A stretch of DNA of 64,000 nucleotides. It comes from Papaver somniferum (taxonomy: Eukaryota; Streptophyta; Magnoliopsida; Ranunculales; Papaveraceae). The notes below the pieces were generated by a model. That model saw only the letters and a program-made list of their open reading frames with translations. It was not told where the DNA came from and did no database searches. The translations under genes and the position numbers were made by a program. Location: positions 155,445,085 through 155,509,084 of the forward strand of contig NC_039367.1 in NCBI RefSeq assembly GCF_003573695.1, in the 5' to 3' direction. Of this stretch, positions 23,049 through 33,662 are shown piece after piece. The stretch's first letter is position 1. Each line of letters starts with the position of its first letter.

Positions 23049-23407
23049 ATGGATTTGAATACTAATCAAAAGTTACTAAAGGGAAAGAATAATAGCAGCA
23101 TTGGTGAGGCAGAAGATAGGATTAGCTTCTTACCTGACGCAATTCTTCATCATATACTCTCTTTCCATGATATCAAGCTTGTTGTTCGTACTTCTCTACT
23201 ACCTAAAAGATGGAATGTCATATGGACATCTATGCCCATACTTGAGTTTCCCTCTTGGGCAAGCCAAGTCTGTTTATCCGAGACCAATAAGTTCATGTAT
23301 TTTGTGGATCGAACATTACTTCTTCGTGACCCATCATCAAATATTCAGAAGGTAAAACTTGAAACACTCATAGACATGAATGCATCTAGGGTTCATTCAT
23401 GGATCTC
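23049..23407 (+). pseudogene. F-box/FBD copy C, first part of exon 1
   Basis: Opens at ATG 23049 with an F-box (EAEDRISFLPDAILHHILSF), then SLLPKRWNVIWTSMP and the linker to ASRVHSWIS. The frame is intact up to 23407, where a Copia LTR interrupts it and adds about 16 foreign codons to a stop at 23456. The exon resumes at 28279. A truncated protein with only the F-box could in principle be made. The remainder of the gene has further frameshifts, so copy C is a pseudogene. Confidence 0.88.
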
Positions 23408-23575
23408 TATTAGGAGAATATATCTTTCTATAGTTAGGAATTTGATATCTATGTAAACAGAGTTATTCTAGGAAAAGAATTCCTTGAGAGTCAAGGCAAT
23501 GCCGACTATTGTAACCTATATAAATAGTTTGAGATTAATGAGAAAAGGATATACGATCCCATTAAGAAATCAACA
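23408..23575 (+). repeat. 5' LTR of Copia I
   Basis: 168 bp, begins TATTAGG, holds a TATATAAATAG TATA-like motif near 23517 and ends CAACA. Confidence 0.93.
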
Positions 23576-23663
23576 TGGCCTCAGAGCCTGGTTTCAACCT
23601 AAATTTTTAAGCTTCTTTTCAGCCGAAAAAAAAAAACAGAAACCCTAAAACTATTTTTGAGCG

Positions 23664-26600
23664 ATGGGAAAAGATGATGATCCAGAATCGTCAAACACAA
23701 ACAAGGCGAAGAAAGATCCAGTTTATTACCTAGGATCAAGTGATGGTCCGGGTATTATTATTACCTCGATCATATTGAAGGGAACTAACTATGATGAATG
23801 GGCTATAACCATTGGAAGATCTTTGAAAGCAAAGCGTAAGTTTGTCTTTGTTGATGGAATTGTGAAGAAACCTACTGGAGATGCTGATCAGGTGGAGGAA
23901 TGGAGTGTTGTACATTCTATGATTGTTTCATGGATTACTAATACCTTAGATTCTTCTATCAGATCAACACTGGAGATTATGATGATGCAAGTACACTCTG
24001 GACGCACTTGAAGAATAGATTTTGTGTTGTTAGTGGAACCAGAACTTGCCAACTCAAATCTTCTCTGAGCGAGTGCAAGCAAGGAAAATATGAACATGTA
24101 GATGTGTACTTTGGAAGGCTTAATAAAATATGGGATAAATTGATCACATATATGAAGCCACCAAGATGTAGTTGTGGTCTGTGTACTTGTGATATTGCAA
24201 CACAAGTCACTACTTTAAGAGAAGCACATTATCTTCATTATTTTTTAATTGGTTTAGACAATATGTATGGGTCGATTCGTGAACAATTATTGGCAAGAGA
24301 TCCATTGGCAACGATTGATGCTGCATACCAAGATGTAGTGAATGCTGAGCGCTTGAGAATAGGAGAGGTCACACTGTGTAAAGAAGGACAAGATAATGTG
24401 ATGGCCTTTAAGGTTTAACCTTTCCAAAAAGGAAATACTAGTAATTTTGTTACTAGTTTAAAGGTGTGTAACCACTGTCAGCAAGATGGACATACAAAAG
24501 ATGGATGTTTTGAATTAATTGGATACCCTTACTGGTGGGGAGATAGGCCACGAGGTGAGTTTGCTTCTGGTAGAGGATCTGGTAGAGGTAACAGAGGTGG
24601 TGGTAGAAATAATCCTAGTCGTGGTGGTTTTGCGTATGGAAGAGTTGGAAGAGGTAATAACAACACCAATCCCGTTCGTGCCAATAACTTGAGTATGGCA
24701 GCCAGTCAGCAGTCAAATACCAGTGCAGGACCTACAGATGGAGCTGGATTAGTTGGAGTGACAACAACTCAACCTCAACAAGTGAATTTTTGAATTCAAA
24801 CAAATCGAAAATACAATTACAAGGTAAGAAGAATCGTGACTCCTGGATTGTGGATACATGAGCAACAAATCATGTCACATGTAATTTAGATGACATGATA
24901 GGAGTGAAGACAATTAAAAATTGTGCAGTTGGTTTAACAGATGGAAAGACAACAAACTCTGATAAAATTGGAACCATTATTCTTCCGGGTGGTTTAAGGC
25001 TTGATAATGTCCTTTATGTGCCTCAGTTGAATTGTAACTTGATCGCAGTCACTCAGATGATTGATGAGTCTATTTGTGTTGTGCAGTTTACTAATAAATT
25101 ATGTGTTATACAGGACCAGTGGACGAGGAAGGTGATTGGAGTGGGTGAGAGACAAGATGGACTATATTTCTTCTGTGGTGTTCCTCCAGTTAAAGTGTTA
25201 GCAGTTGGTAGGGATTCATACGAGATGTGGCATCAAAGAATGGGACATCCTTCGGAGAAAGTGTTGCAGAAAATACCAGTTGTGAGTGGTTCTTTTAGGA
25301 ACAACAATAAGGCTTGTGATATTTGTCCACGAGAAAAACATCGTAGGAGTAGTTTTCCTTTAAGTCAGAATAAATCTGCTAGTTTATTTGAATTGGTTCA
25401 TTTGGATTTATGGGGGCCTTACAAGACACCTTCGTCTTGTGGAGCTCACTACTTCTTGACAATAGTAGATGATTTTTCAAGAGGTGTTTGGATTTATTTG
25501 GTGAGAAATAAAACAGAAGTTGAGTCAATGTTTCTTAACTTTATTTCTCTAATTAAACGTCAATTTGACAAAGAAATCAAATGTGTTAGAAGTGATAATG
25601 GAATGGAATTTAATTGTTTACATGAGTACTTTAAGTCTAATGGTATAATATTTGAGACATCTTGTGTTGGTACACCTCAACAGAATGGAAGAGTTGAGAG
25701 AAAACATCAATGTATTATGAATGTGGCGAGAGTATTAAGATTTCAAGCTAACTTTCCAATAAAGTTTTGGGGAGAATTTGCGTTAACTGCAGCGTACTTG
25801 ATTAATAGAACACCGACACCTTTACTTTGGAATAAAACACTATATGAGATTATGTTTAGAAAATTGCCTCCATATGATCAGTTGTGTGTGTTTGGGTGCT
25901 TGTGTTATGTGCATAATCAAAATAACAAAGGTGACAAATTTGGTAGTAGGGGAAGAAGATTGTGTTTCTTGGATATCTATTTGGTAAAAAATCATGGAAA
26001 GTGTATGATTTGGATACACACCAATTCTTAGTGTCTAGAGATGTGGATTTTTATGAACTGCAGTCCCATATGTTGAGATAAAAGATGAACAACTTCCCAA
26101 TAATGCGACAACAAGTAATGAAGCATGTTGGAGTGATGATGACGATGTGGAGGAGTTACCATTACCTAGAAGTGTAATTGAACTTCCAAAAAGTGGTGAA
26201 GATATACATGATAGCTCTTCACGACCAATAGAAAGAGTAGAGGAAAATAGAAAAGAACAGAAAAAGGAGAAAGAATAAGAAATCGATCATATAAGATTCT
26301 AGTGGTGACAGTGAATGTAGTACACCAGCAGAGACAGTGGTAGATAACAATATCAATGAGATGGGTAAGGGAAAGCGTAAGAAAATTCCTTCGACAAGAC
26401 TTAGAGGTTTTCTGATGCATACAGTTCGAGAGAATAGTCCATCTTCTCCTCCTTCTGCACAATCATCTACCTCAGGTACACCTGATCATTTAACATATTA
26501 TGTTAGTTGTGATCTTTTTTCCGCTGTGCATAGAAAATATCTTGCGGAAGTTAATGCAGCAAATGAACCAAGGAGCTTTAAATAAGCTATGAAACATCCA

Positions 26601-28103
26601 GGTTGGCGAAAAGCTATGGATAGAGAAATCCGAGCATTGGAAGAACAAGGAACATGGGAATTGGTGGAGTTGACACCTGGAAAGAAAACATTAGGAAGTA
26701 AATGGATCTATACAGAAAAGAGAGATGAAAATGGAAATCTGGTACGCTTGAAAGCAAGGTTGGTGATGATCTTTGGTAATCATCAAGTTGAGGGTTTAGA
26801 TTATAATGAGACGTTTGCGCCTGTGGCAAAGATGACAGCAATACGAACTTTTATGTTAGTTGCAGCTATTAAGAACTGGGAAGTGCATCAAATGGATGTC
26901 CATAGTTCATTTCTTCATGGTGATTTGGAAGAAGAAGTGTACATGAAGATACCTCCAGGGTTTGCTAAGGGAAATCCTAATATGGTATGTAGAATGAAGA
27001 AGTCGTTGTACGGCTTGAAGCAGGCACCTCGATGTTGGTTTGCAAAGTTATCGACAACTTTGAAGAATTGTGGATTCACACAGTCATATTTGGATTATTC
27101 ACTTTTTACAATGACAAAAGTGAAGATGAAACTTAACGTATTGGTTCATGTTGATGATTTAATTGTAGCAGGCAATGATTTGCTTGAACTTCATAATTTT
27201 AAGACATAATTGGGTCACTGTTTCAGAATGAAAGATCTGGGGAAGTTGAAATATTTTCTTGGACTAGAAGTGGCACGGAGTAGACAAGGATTTTACTTAT
27301 GCCAGAGGAAGTATGCTCTTGATATTATCATGGAGACTGGATTATTGGGAGCAAAGCCTGCAGAATTTTCACTCGAAACAAATCATCATCTAGCTTTAGG
27401 AAAAGGAAAATTACTAGAAGATGTGGATAAATATAGACGATTAGTAGGTCGTTTGATATACTTGTCTGTAATGAGACCATATCTTGCATATTTTGTGCAT
27501 ATATTGTCTCAATTCATGCAAAAACCAAGAGTAGAACATTGGGAAGCAGCACTGCGTGTAGTTAGATATTTGAAGAAAAATCCTGGCCAAGGTATACTTT
27601 TACGTTCTGATAGTGCTCTTCATTTGAAATGATGGTGTGATTCAGATTGGGCAAGTTGTTTATTGACAAGGCGTTCATTAACTGGTTGGTTTGTTCTTCT
27701 TGGTTTCTCACCTGTGTCTTGGAAAACTAAAAAGCAGCATACAATATCACGTTCGTCTGCAGAAGCAGAATATAGATCGATGGCAGCTGTGACATGTGAG
27801 TTAAAACGGTTAAAACAATTACTTGGTGATTTGGGGGTTCATCATACTCAAGGAATGAATCTATACTGTGATAGACAGTCAGCATTATACATTGCACAAA
27901 ATTCAGTGTTTCACGAAAGAACAAAACATATTGAAGTAGATTGTCATCTTGTCAGAGATGCAATAAAAAGTAAGATCATATCACCGTCATACACTCCTAC
28001 AACGGTGCAATTAGCAGATATTTTCACAAAAACTTTGGGGAAAGCTCAATTTAACTCTCTCTTGTCCAAGATGGGCATTCTTGATCTACATGCTCCATCT
28101 TGA
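23664..28103 (+). pseudogene. Copia I gag-pol, defective
   Basis: Gag (23664-24418) is broken by a frameshift near 24008. A CCHC zinc knuckle (CNHCQQDGHTKDGC) is at about 24470-24510. The protease catalytic motif is hit: the glycine codon of the Asp-Thr-Gly triad is TGA at about 24859. Integrase (24895-26031) keeps the three acidic residues, in HLDLWGP, SDNGMEF and ERK. Reverse transcriptase (26589-27632) has HVDD in the YVDD position and a stop at 27207-27209. RNase H (27633-28103) has CDSDWA, SSAEAEYR and TKHIEVDCHLVRDA. With at least two frameshifts and several stops it cannot make a full polyprotein. Confidence 0.92.
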
Positions 28104-28110
28104 GGGAGGG

Positions 28111-28278
28111 TATTAGGAGAATATATCATTTTATGGTTAGGAATTTGATATCTATGTAAACAGAGTTATTCTAGGAAAAGAATTCCTTGAGAGTCAAGGC
28201 AATTCCGACTATTGTAACTTATATAAATAGTTTGAAATTAATGAGAAAAGGATATACGATCCTATTAAGAAATCAACA
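28111..28278 (+). repeat. 3' LTR of Copia I
   Basis: 168 bp, same ends as the 5' copy, directly followed by the ATCTC target duplication. Confidence 0.93.
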
Positions 28279-29120
28279 ATCTCTTATATAACAAAGCTTA
28301 ACGTCCAAGAACTCAGTCTTTGCTTACGTCTAGAGAAACCTTTTTTTATTCCTTCGTCCCTTTTTAAATGTAAATCACTGACTAAATTGGAGCTAAATGC
28401 ATCATCATGTGATATACATATTCCTACAAGTTTCTTTTTTCCGAAACTCAAGATCCTTGAACTTCGTTGTATAAAATTTACTGATGATGATGGCTGAAAC
28501 ATTGCTAATTGTCCCGTCCTTGAAAATTTGACTTTGGAAAGCTGCACCTTGGTTTGGTATGAGGAAACTCTGCATTTTAACTCCATCTCTAAAAGTCTTG
28601 GAAATTCGGAATTATTCCTCAAAGGAAGATGGTGTACAAGATTGTGATCTAAATATTTATGCACCGGGTCTAGTATCTCTTACCTATTTCGATAGTGTGG
28701 CTAAGGATTATGATCTGTCCAGCTTTGTAAAACTAGATTATGCAGTAATCTACTTTAATGATTATGATGGGGAGGAAAGGATAGGTCATGTTGCAGCTGT
28801 AAGTAAGTTTCTTCAAGGGATTTCACATGTACAAAGTCTAACGATAGATACTTTAGACCTACAGGTATTCTTCCTTCCACCGTTTCACATGATCTCTTTA
28901 TGTATTAATGTATTATATGGTCTATCAGACTCCTAGAAACTGATATGCTTGTTTTATTGCCTGCGACGAATAGGCTCTCCACACTGCAGATGACTTCGTG
29001 AACATCATACCTACATTTCACGATCTGAACAAATTGGATCTTCTAGGATCAGCCACAGATGAATTGATATTTGCATTTCTCAAAGCAGCACCTAATTTGA
29101 AGAAGCTTGAATTTGACTTG
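28279..29120 (+). pseudogene. F-box/FBD copy C, rest of exon 1 and exon 2
   Basis: Picks up the F-box gene exactly at the ATCTC duplication. Exon 1 ends at 28864 (CAG before GTATTC) and exon 2 is 28974-29120. Damage includes a deletion with a stop at about 28496 (GGCTGA where copy F has GGCTGGAATGAG) and an extra C near 28548 that shifts the frame. The exon 2 donor is GC (GCAAGT), not GT. LRR-like segments and AKDYDLSSF are recognisable. Exon 3 is at 31825-32082, beyond a 2.6-kb insertion in intron 2. Confidence 0.87.
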
Positions 29121-29174
29121 GCAAGTGCCCTAAATTTGGGCTTACATAATTCATTCAAAAGATTTAAAGGCCTA

Positions 29175-29385
29175 GACAAATAAAACTCTCACGTTGAACG
29201 GTGAGGAAACTCTCACTTCTTATTGGCCGAAATAAGCCTTTTTCAAGCTTTGTGAAATGAGCGTTTTGGTGAGGACACTTGGTATGATTGGTTTAAAAAG
29301 AATAGAAAATCAAACAAAAAAAGGTAACCAAATTTGGGAGATGACAACGTAAGATTAGTTTAAAAATTTGACTACTTCTGGGAAG
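29175..29385 (+). repeat. left copy of a roughly 210-250-bp direct repeat
   Basis: Shares AAACTCTCACGTTGAAC, then GTGAAA(T/C)GA(G/A)CGTTTTGGT and a GAGGACACTTGG block with 30827-31085. The copies are clearly diverged. They may be decayed LTRs or an old duplication. Confidence 0.6.
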
Positions 29386-29565
29386 ATCTTTGATTATGAT
29401 ATGTTTTTTATACCAAAAGTGCTACGATTAGGCCATTCCACTAACCTTCAAGAACTTGGAAGCTATGAATGCTGCGCTCCTAATAACCATGAAAAGAAAT
29501 ACACTACATACAATAAATTTAGAGATTTCATGTTAGAGTGATCAATAAGTTTGGGAGTTTCCTAA

Positions 29566-30113
29566 GAGCAACCACACTGGGCGAATATAACCAAATATTT
29601 GGTCAAAAAACGAGACATAGCGGACAGACTATCGATTAAAATTCGGACCAAAGACCAAATTCTAGACTATATTTGATCCAAGACCAAGACCAAAACCTAA
29701 TATAGTCGAGCGAACCTATAATTAACGCCCCACCACCAGGCGGGTGTATAGTTAATGCCGCACACCAGGCATGCATAAAATCCCTGCCCCACACCAGGCG
29801 TACTTTATACCTCCGCCCCAATTTTCTTTTTTTTTCTTTTGGGTGGAGCGGGGTTTATACCTCCGCCCCACTCTTTTTTTTATACTTTATATATATGGGG
29901 CGGGCTTTATACCTCCGCCCCACTTTTTTTTTTAGTTTTCTGGAATCTGATCGGGCGAACGTATAGTTTATGCCCCACACCAGGCGAACGTATAGTGCAT
30001 GCTCGACCAAATTTAGTCTTTTACCCGTAGCGTCACACACCGGACTAAACTCAAATTTGGTCATTTTTTTTGGTCATTGATCTTTGGTTATACTCGCACC
30101 GTTGCAGTTGCTC
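29566..30113. mobile_element. Tourist-like MITE (PIF/Harbinger type), 548 bp
   Basis: Terminal inverted repeats of about 30 bp: GAGCAACCACACTGGGCGA at the left, and GAGCAACTGCAACGGTGCGA as the reverse complement of the right end, both followed by TATAACCAAA. It is flanked by the 3-bp duplication TAA (29563-29565 and 30114-30116), as expected for PIF/Harbinger. The interior is non-coding and contains a GC-rich internal repeat (CACCAGGCG and ACCTCCGCCCCA units). Confidence 0.82.
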
Positions 30114-30474
30114 TAATATGAGTATGTGTGGGTTTCTGAATCCTACCCCTTCAGAAAGCAAAAGAGAGGTCTATAAATAATAATCCACCTGTGTTATCTA
30201 TCTATAACAATCATCATGTGTGTGCGTTTGTAATCTCAAAAAAAATTTCTGATATTCTTATAAGCCTGGAGGGTACGTGATTGATCAATAATGGTATGTC
30301 TACTTGGAATAAACATGTTGATACGGAAAAGCTGACAGAGAGAGAGATTATCATGTGAGCAAGGGAAGAGATTTCATATCGCTTTGGCAAGAAGATGATC
30401 AGTAGATAGGTGTCAGCAAGTTTAAAAAGTGCACAAATAATGATCGGAAGACAAAAGAAAAGATTGAAGCTGAC

Positions 30475-30681
30475 TTGAGGGATTATTTTAGATTATTGAA
30501 CGAGGATTACATAGTGAAAAAAATTCCTTTCTGGAAAGAATTGGAAGAGAAACAAGGTTATAAAGCAAGCACCACATTCAACGTATGCACGCATCAACCT
30601 GCTCTCCGAACAGAACCTCATTTCATAGCAGTTTTGGTAACCCTGAAGGCCTTAATGGATGAGAGAGGAATAGTTGCCTAA
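30475..30681 (+). CDS. orphan ORF, 68 codons, function unknown
   Basis: Frame open upstream of the ATG as well, ending with a stop at 30679-30681. The sequence (RDYFRLLNEDYIVKKIPFWK and onwards) has the composition of a real protein, but I recognise no family. TATA-like TCTATAAATAAT lies at about 30170. It sits between the two copies of the direct repeat, so it may be a captured or element-specific piece. Confidence 0.3.
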   Translation: MRDYFRLLNEDYIVKKIPFWKELEEKQGYKASTTFNVCTHQPALRTEPHFIAVLVTLKALMDERGIVA

Positions 30682-30826
30682 TTTTAGATATGAGGTATAA
30701 TAGGACACTTACATATTTCTTTGATATTTTCAGTTCATTCTGTTTCTCTTTTCTTCCTCCTCCCGTTTCAATTATGCAGGATCAGTACTTTTTATGTTGG
30801 TATTTTCCCCCAGCAAGAAAACATAA

Positions 30827-31085
30827 ATCCTAGATAAATAAAGCTCTCACGTTGAACCATGAGAGAATTCTCGCTTCCGATGGGCCGAAAATGTCTTTTT
30901 TAAATTTTGTGAAACGAACGTTTTGGTAAGTACACTGAAAAAAAAGAATTGGAAAGCAAATTAAGAAAAAAAAGGAAACCAACTTCAATTTATAATTCAT
31001 AACCTGACAATGTTTAGATGAGGACACTTGGCAACACATGATTAGTTTAGAAATTACAAACTTAAAAGAAAAATGCAACTTACCG
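30827..31085 (+). repeat. right copy of the roughly 210-250-bp direct repeat
   Basis: Counterpart of 29175-29385, with additional inserted bases in the middle. Confidence 0.6.
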
Positions 31086-31254
31086 TGTTTAGAAATTTGA
31101 TGTAATCAATTTGGAAACGGATCAGTAACTACTATATTATGACTCTTTTCTCCAAATTAATATATATAAAGGGGGGAGAATATATATTTTCTGCGAAAAT
31201 AAAAGTAAAAATAAATAAAATTTGCACGTATTCTTCACTTATTTAATGAATTTT

Positions 31255-31680
31255 CCACGCCACACAAAACCGAAAATACACCGCCACGGGGCGGGGTGAA
31301 ACCCCGTGCACACCAAATCTAAAATATACCGTCACTGGGTGGGGCGAAACCCCGTTCACACCAAGTCAAAAAAATGCATCGCCACGGGGCGGGGCAAAGC
31401 CATGCGCACACCAAATCAAAAATGCATTGCCATAGGGCGGACGAAGTCCCGCGCACACCATGTTAAAAGGAATAAATAAATAAAATTTGCACATACTCTC
31501 CACCTATTTAATGTATTTGCCATGCCAGATCAAATCAAAAATGCATCCCACGGGCGGGGCGAAATCCCAGACACAACAAATCATGAATGCATTGCCATGG
31601 GGTGGGGTGAAGCCCCATGCACACCAAATCTAAAGTATATTACCATGGGGCGGGATGAAAACCGCCAACATTAGTTAAGA
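31255..31680. repeat. GC-rich minisatellite, about 55-bp unit
   Basis: About seven degenerate units with the core GCCACGGGGCGGGGxGAAACCCCGTGCACACCAAATC (given here as a consensus). Each unit can fold on its GGGGC/GCCCC halves. It contrasts strongly with the AT-rich surroundings. Confidence 0.82.
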
Positions 31681-31691
31681 GAAAAAAATAT

Positions 31692-31740
31692 GCCCGTTGC
31701 GTAGCACGGGCACAAATCTAAGCAACGGGCACAAATTTAG
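31692..31740 (+). other. terminal hairpin, candidate Helitron 3' end
   Basis: Stem GCCCGT (31692-31697) pairs with ACGGGC (31706-31711), followed by a short tail ending CTAA, then a partial repeat of the same tail ending TTTAG before T. Helitrons end with a hairpin about 10 bp before CTRR and insert before T. The corresponding 5' TC end was not found. Confidence 0.4.
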
Positions 31741-31824
31741 TTACATTTGATAACCATTTATGGTTTTATGCCTCTGAAAAAATATTCTGATGATGTTGTC
31801 TATTCTTATCCCAATTCACTTCAG

Positions 31825-32082
31825 GAGTATGTTTCATCTGACGATGACAATATAGTGTATGATAAACCCGAACACTTGTTGCGACACCTCCAGTCAGTTT
31901 GGTTCCAGGGATTTAGTGGGGAGGCAAGAGAGTTGCAATGGGTGAAATTAGTTTTGATGCATGCAAAATCATTGAGGAGAATTTCTGGTATTGCCTATTG
32001 CAACTCGAAAGAGAAAGAAGCATTTCTGTCGGAGTTAGAAAGTCTTCCGAGAGCCTCTGAGAGATGCATGTTTAACTTGTGA
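31825..32082 (+). pseudogene. F-box/FBD copy C, exon 3 (FBD domain)
   Basis: An AG acceptor at 31823-31824 is followed by an open frame with HLLRHLQSVWFQGFSGEARE and the terminal SELESLPRASERC. It ends at a normal stop and matches exon 3 of copies A and B. It is intact itself but belongs to a gene broken upstream. Confidence 0.85.
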
Positions 32083-32300
32083 TAGAGTTACCAGTTTCCT
32101 AAAATCAGAATATTTTTTTTTCAGTTTCTTTTACCATTAAACTGAGTAGTAATTATTTGCATTGAAGATTGGTGCTCACGGATGGATTTTATAATGTGAA
32201 TTGAGTATGTGGAACAAAAATTTATTCGAAATAATTTCTTCAAGGGGGGAACTACTATTGATTATCGTCATTTCAATGCATTTTTCTAACATTACCTAGT

Positions 32301-32665
32301 TTGCAGATGACTTCGTGAAAATCATACCTACATTATTATTTTATTTTATTTTTGATAGGTTGAAGCTGGATCCAGGCCCTTACCCAAATTCAGCCAGTTG
32401 GACTAGCCCCACCCCTCATACAACTAATTTAAAAACAAATCTCTACTATGCTGGGGATCGAACCCTGACTTCCTCCTTACTCGAGTTGATGGGATACCAC
32501 CGAGCTATGCTCTTAGACCCCATACCTACATTTCTTAATCTGAACAAATTGTTGCTTCTAGGACCAGCCACAGATGAATTGGTGCTTCTAGGACCAGCCA
32601 CAGATGAAATGATATTTGCATTTCTGAAAGCAACACCTAATTTGAAGAAGCTTATATTTTACTAG
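32301..32665 (+). pseudogene. F-box copy D, exon 2 fragment
   Basis: A second exon-2 copy (DDFVKIIPTF, then NLNKLLLLGPATDE) starts after a TTTGCAG and ends at the GC-type donor seen in copy C. A SINE (32335-32520) interrupts it. A 30-bp segment coding for LLGPATDE is duplicated in tandem (about 32552-32611). No exon 1 or 3 goes with it, so it is an isolated duplicate. Confidence 0.8.
32335..32520 (-). mobile_element. tRNA-derived SINE, 186 bp
   Basis: On the - strand the element starts GGGTCTAAGAGCA and has an A box TAGCTCGGTGG and a B box GGTTCGATCCC, about 40 bp apart, as in a tRNA-type RNA polymerase III promoter. Its 3' end is an AAAATAAAATAAT tail. The 12-bp duplication CATACCTACATT (32323-32334 and 32521-32532) flanks it, the mark of LINE-driven retroposition. 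It lies antisense in exon 2 of copy D. Confidence 0.9.
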
Positions 32666-32749
32666 GCAAGTGTGCAAAACTTGGGTTTACGTAGTTTTTA
32701 TGTGTTGTATGGTCGGTCATATCAGACTTCTTGAAACTGAAATTTTCCG

Positions 32750-32889
32750 TTGCAAATGATTTTGTAAACATCCTACATTTCATAATTTGAACGAGTTGAA
32801 CCTGCATCGTGGAGCAGCAATCAAAGAAAAAAGTAATATTTGCATTGCTCAAAGCAGCACGTAATCTGAAGTGGCTTGTATTTGACGAG
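32750..32889 (+). pseudogene. F-box copy E, exon 2
   Basis: Close to exon 2 of copy B (NLNELELLHGAA-like and FALLKAARNLKWLVFDE), with small deletions that break the frame. The donor has become GTGTGC. Intron 2 follows in the same orientation up to 32970, where the inversion breakpoint lies. Confidence 0.8.
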
Positions 32890-32973
32890 GTGTGCAAGTG
32901 CGCAAAACCTTGATTCTGAATGCTGTAAATAATTAAGCAACTCTTGAATTTACGGTTTCTAACCAATTATCCG

Positions 32974-33092
32974 TTCGTTCTTCAAAATTAATTCCACCCA
33001 TTTAAACTCCCTCGCCTCCCCACTAAATTCCACGAACCAAACTGACTGGAGGTGCCGAAACACGTCTTCAGCTTCATAAGTTTCCTTTTTTT
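32974..33092 (-). pseudogene. F-box copy E, middle part of exon 3, inverted
   Basis: On the - strand this reads an FBD segment (EAEDVFRHLQSVWFVEFSGE and onwards) that matches exon 3 of copy B, but in reverse relative to its own exon 2. The preceding part of the same exon is on the - strand at 44620-44700, and the following part is on the + strand at 44712-44845. All three fit an inversion of about 11.7 kb. Confidence 0.85.
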
Positions 33093-33662
33093 TTTTTGAT
33101 CTTTGATCGTGAAAGAAGATTATATTGAAGAAATAAGAATAGATTACAACTAGACCGAGACACAAATTACATAGATACAACTTTCAGCAGAAAGTGCAAG
33201 GACTATCGAGATAATCCAAGATAGACTAAAAAAAAGTTCCTTACAAAGAGTATAAAACAAAAGTCAGGGGACACAACCTCAACCAAGCCAGGAAGACCGT
33301 TACAAATTAAACAAACAACAATGAATAAAACAGCCCTTTAGAGATACCCGGATGGAACTGCTCATCATTGAAGAGAACCCAGAACAGATGAAAACCCTAA
33401 CGAAATATCATTGCTACCATAGCGGCCCCCGACCACCATATGGACTACCACTTCCATGACCGATTCACCACTGCAGCTCTACTTTTGATGACCCTGATTA
33501 TCATCGGAAATCAGCACCATTGCTGATTAAGAACCGAGATGGGAAGCCATTTTCATCATCAAAAGCCAACACTTTTGTTGGTTAAGATAAGAGATGGCTG
33601 CAAGGGATGGTTGTAGGAGATGTAAGAGATTAGAGATGAATGTAGGCGATGGGTGTAGGAGA

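Larger units (their letters stand above)
23408..28278 (+). mobile_element. Copia LTR retrotransposon I, 4871 bp, TA...CA termini
   Basis: Equal 168-bp LTRs (23408-23575 and 28111-28278) differ at about 7 positions (about 96 percent identity). The target duplication ATCTC is at 23403-23407 and 28279-28283. The LTRs begin TATTAGG and end CAACA, so the termini are TA...CA and not the usual TG...CA. A degenerate tRNA-Met primer site (TGGCCTCAGAGCC) follows the 5' LTR and GAGGGAGGG precedes the 3' LTR. The domain order (gag, protease, integrase, reverse transcriptase, RNase H) is that of Copia. It sits in exon 1 of F-box copy C in the same orientation. Confidence 0.95.
29160..31740. mobile_element. 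composite insertion in intron 2 of copy C
   Basis: Intron homology to copies A and B stops near 29150 and resumes near 31741. Between are two related segments (29175-29385 and 30827-31085), a Tourist-like MITE, an orphan ORF, a GC-rich minisatellite and a terminal hairpin that resembles a Helitron 3' end. Whether this is one Helitron-like element or several insertions is not settled. The left border is uncertain. Confidence 0.5.

Noticed and set aside
32440..32520. functional tRNA gene on the - strand
   Set aside because: A and B boxes are present, but the arms do not fold into a tRNA and the sequence has a SINE tail and target duplication.
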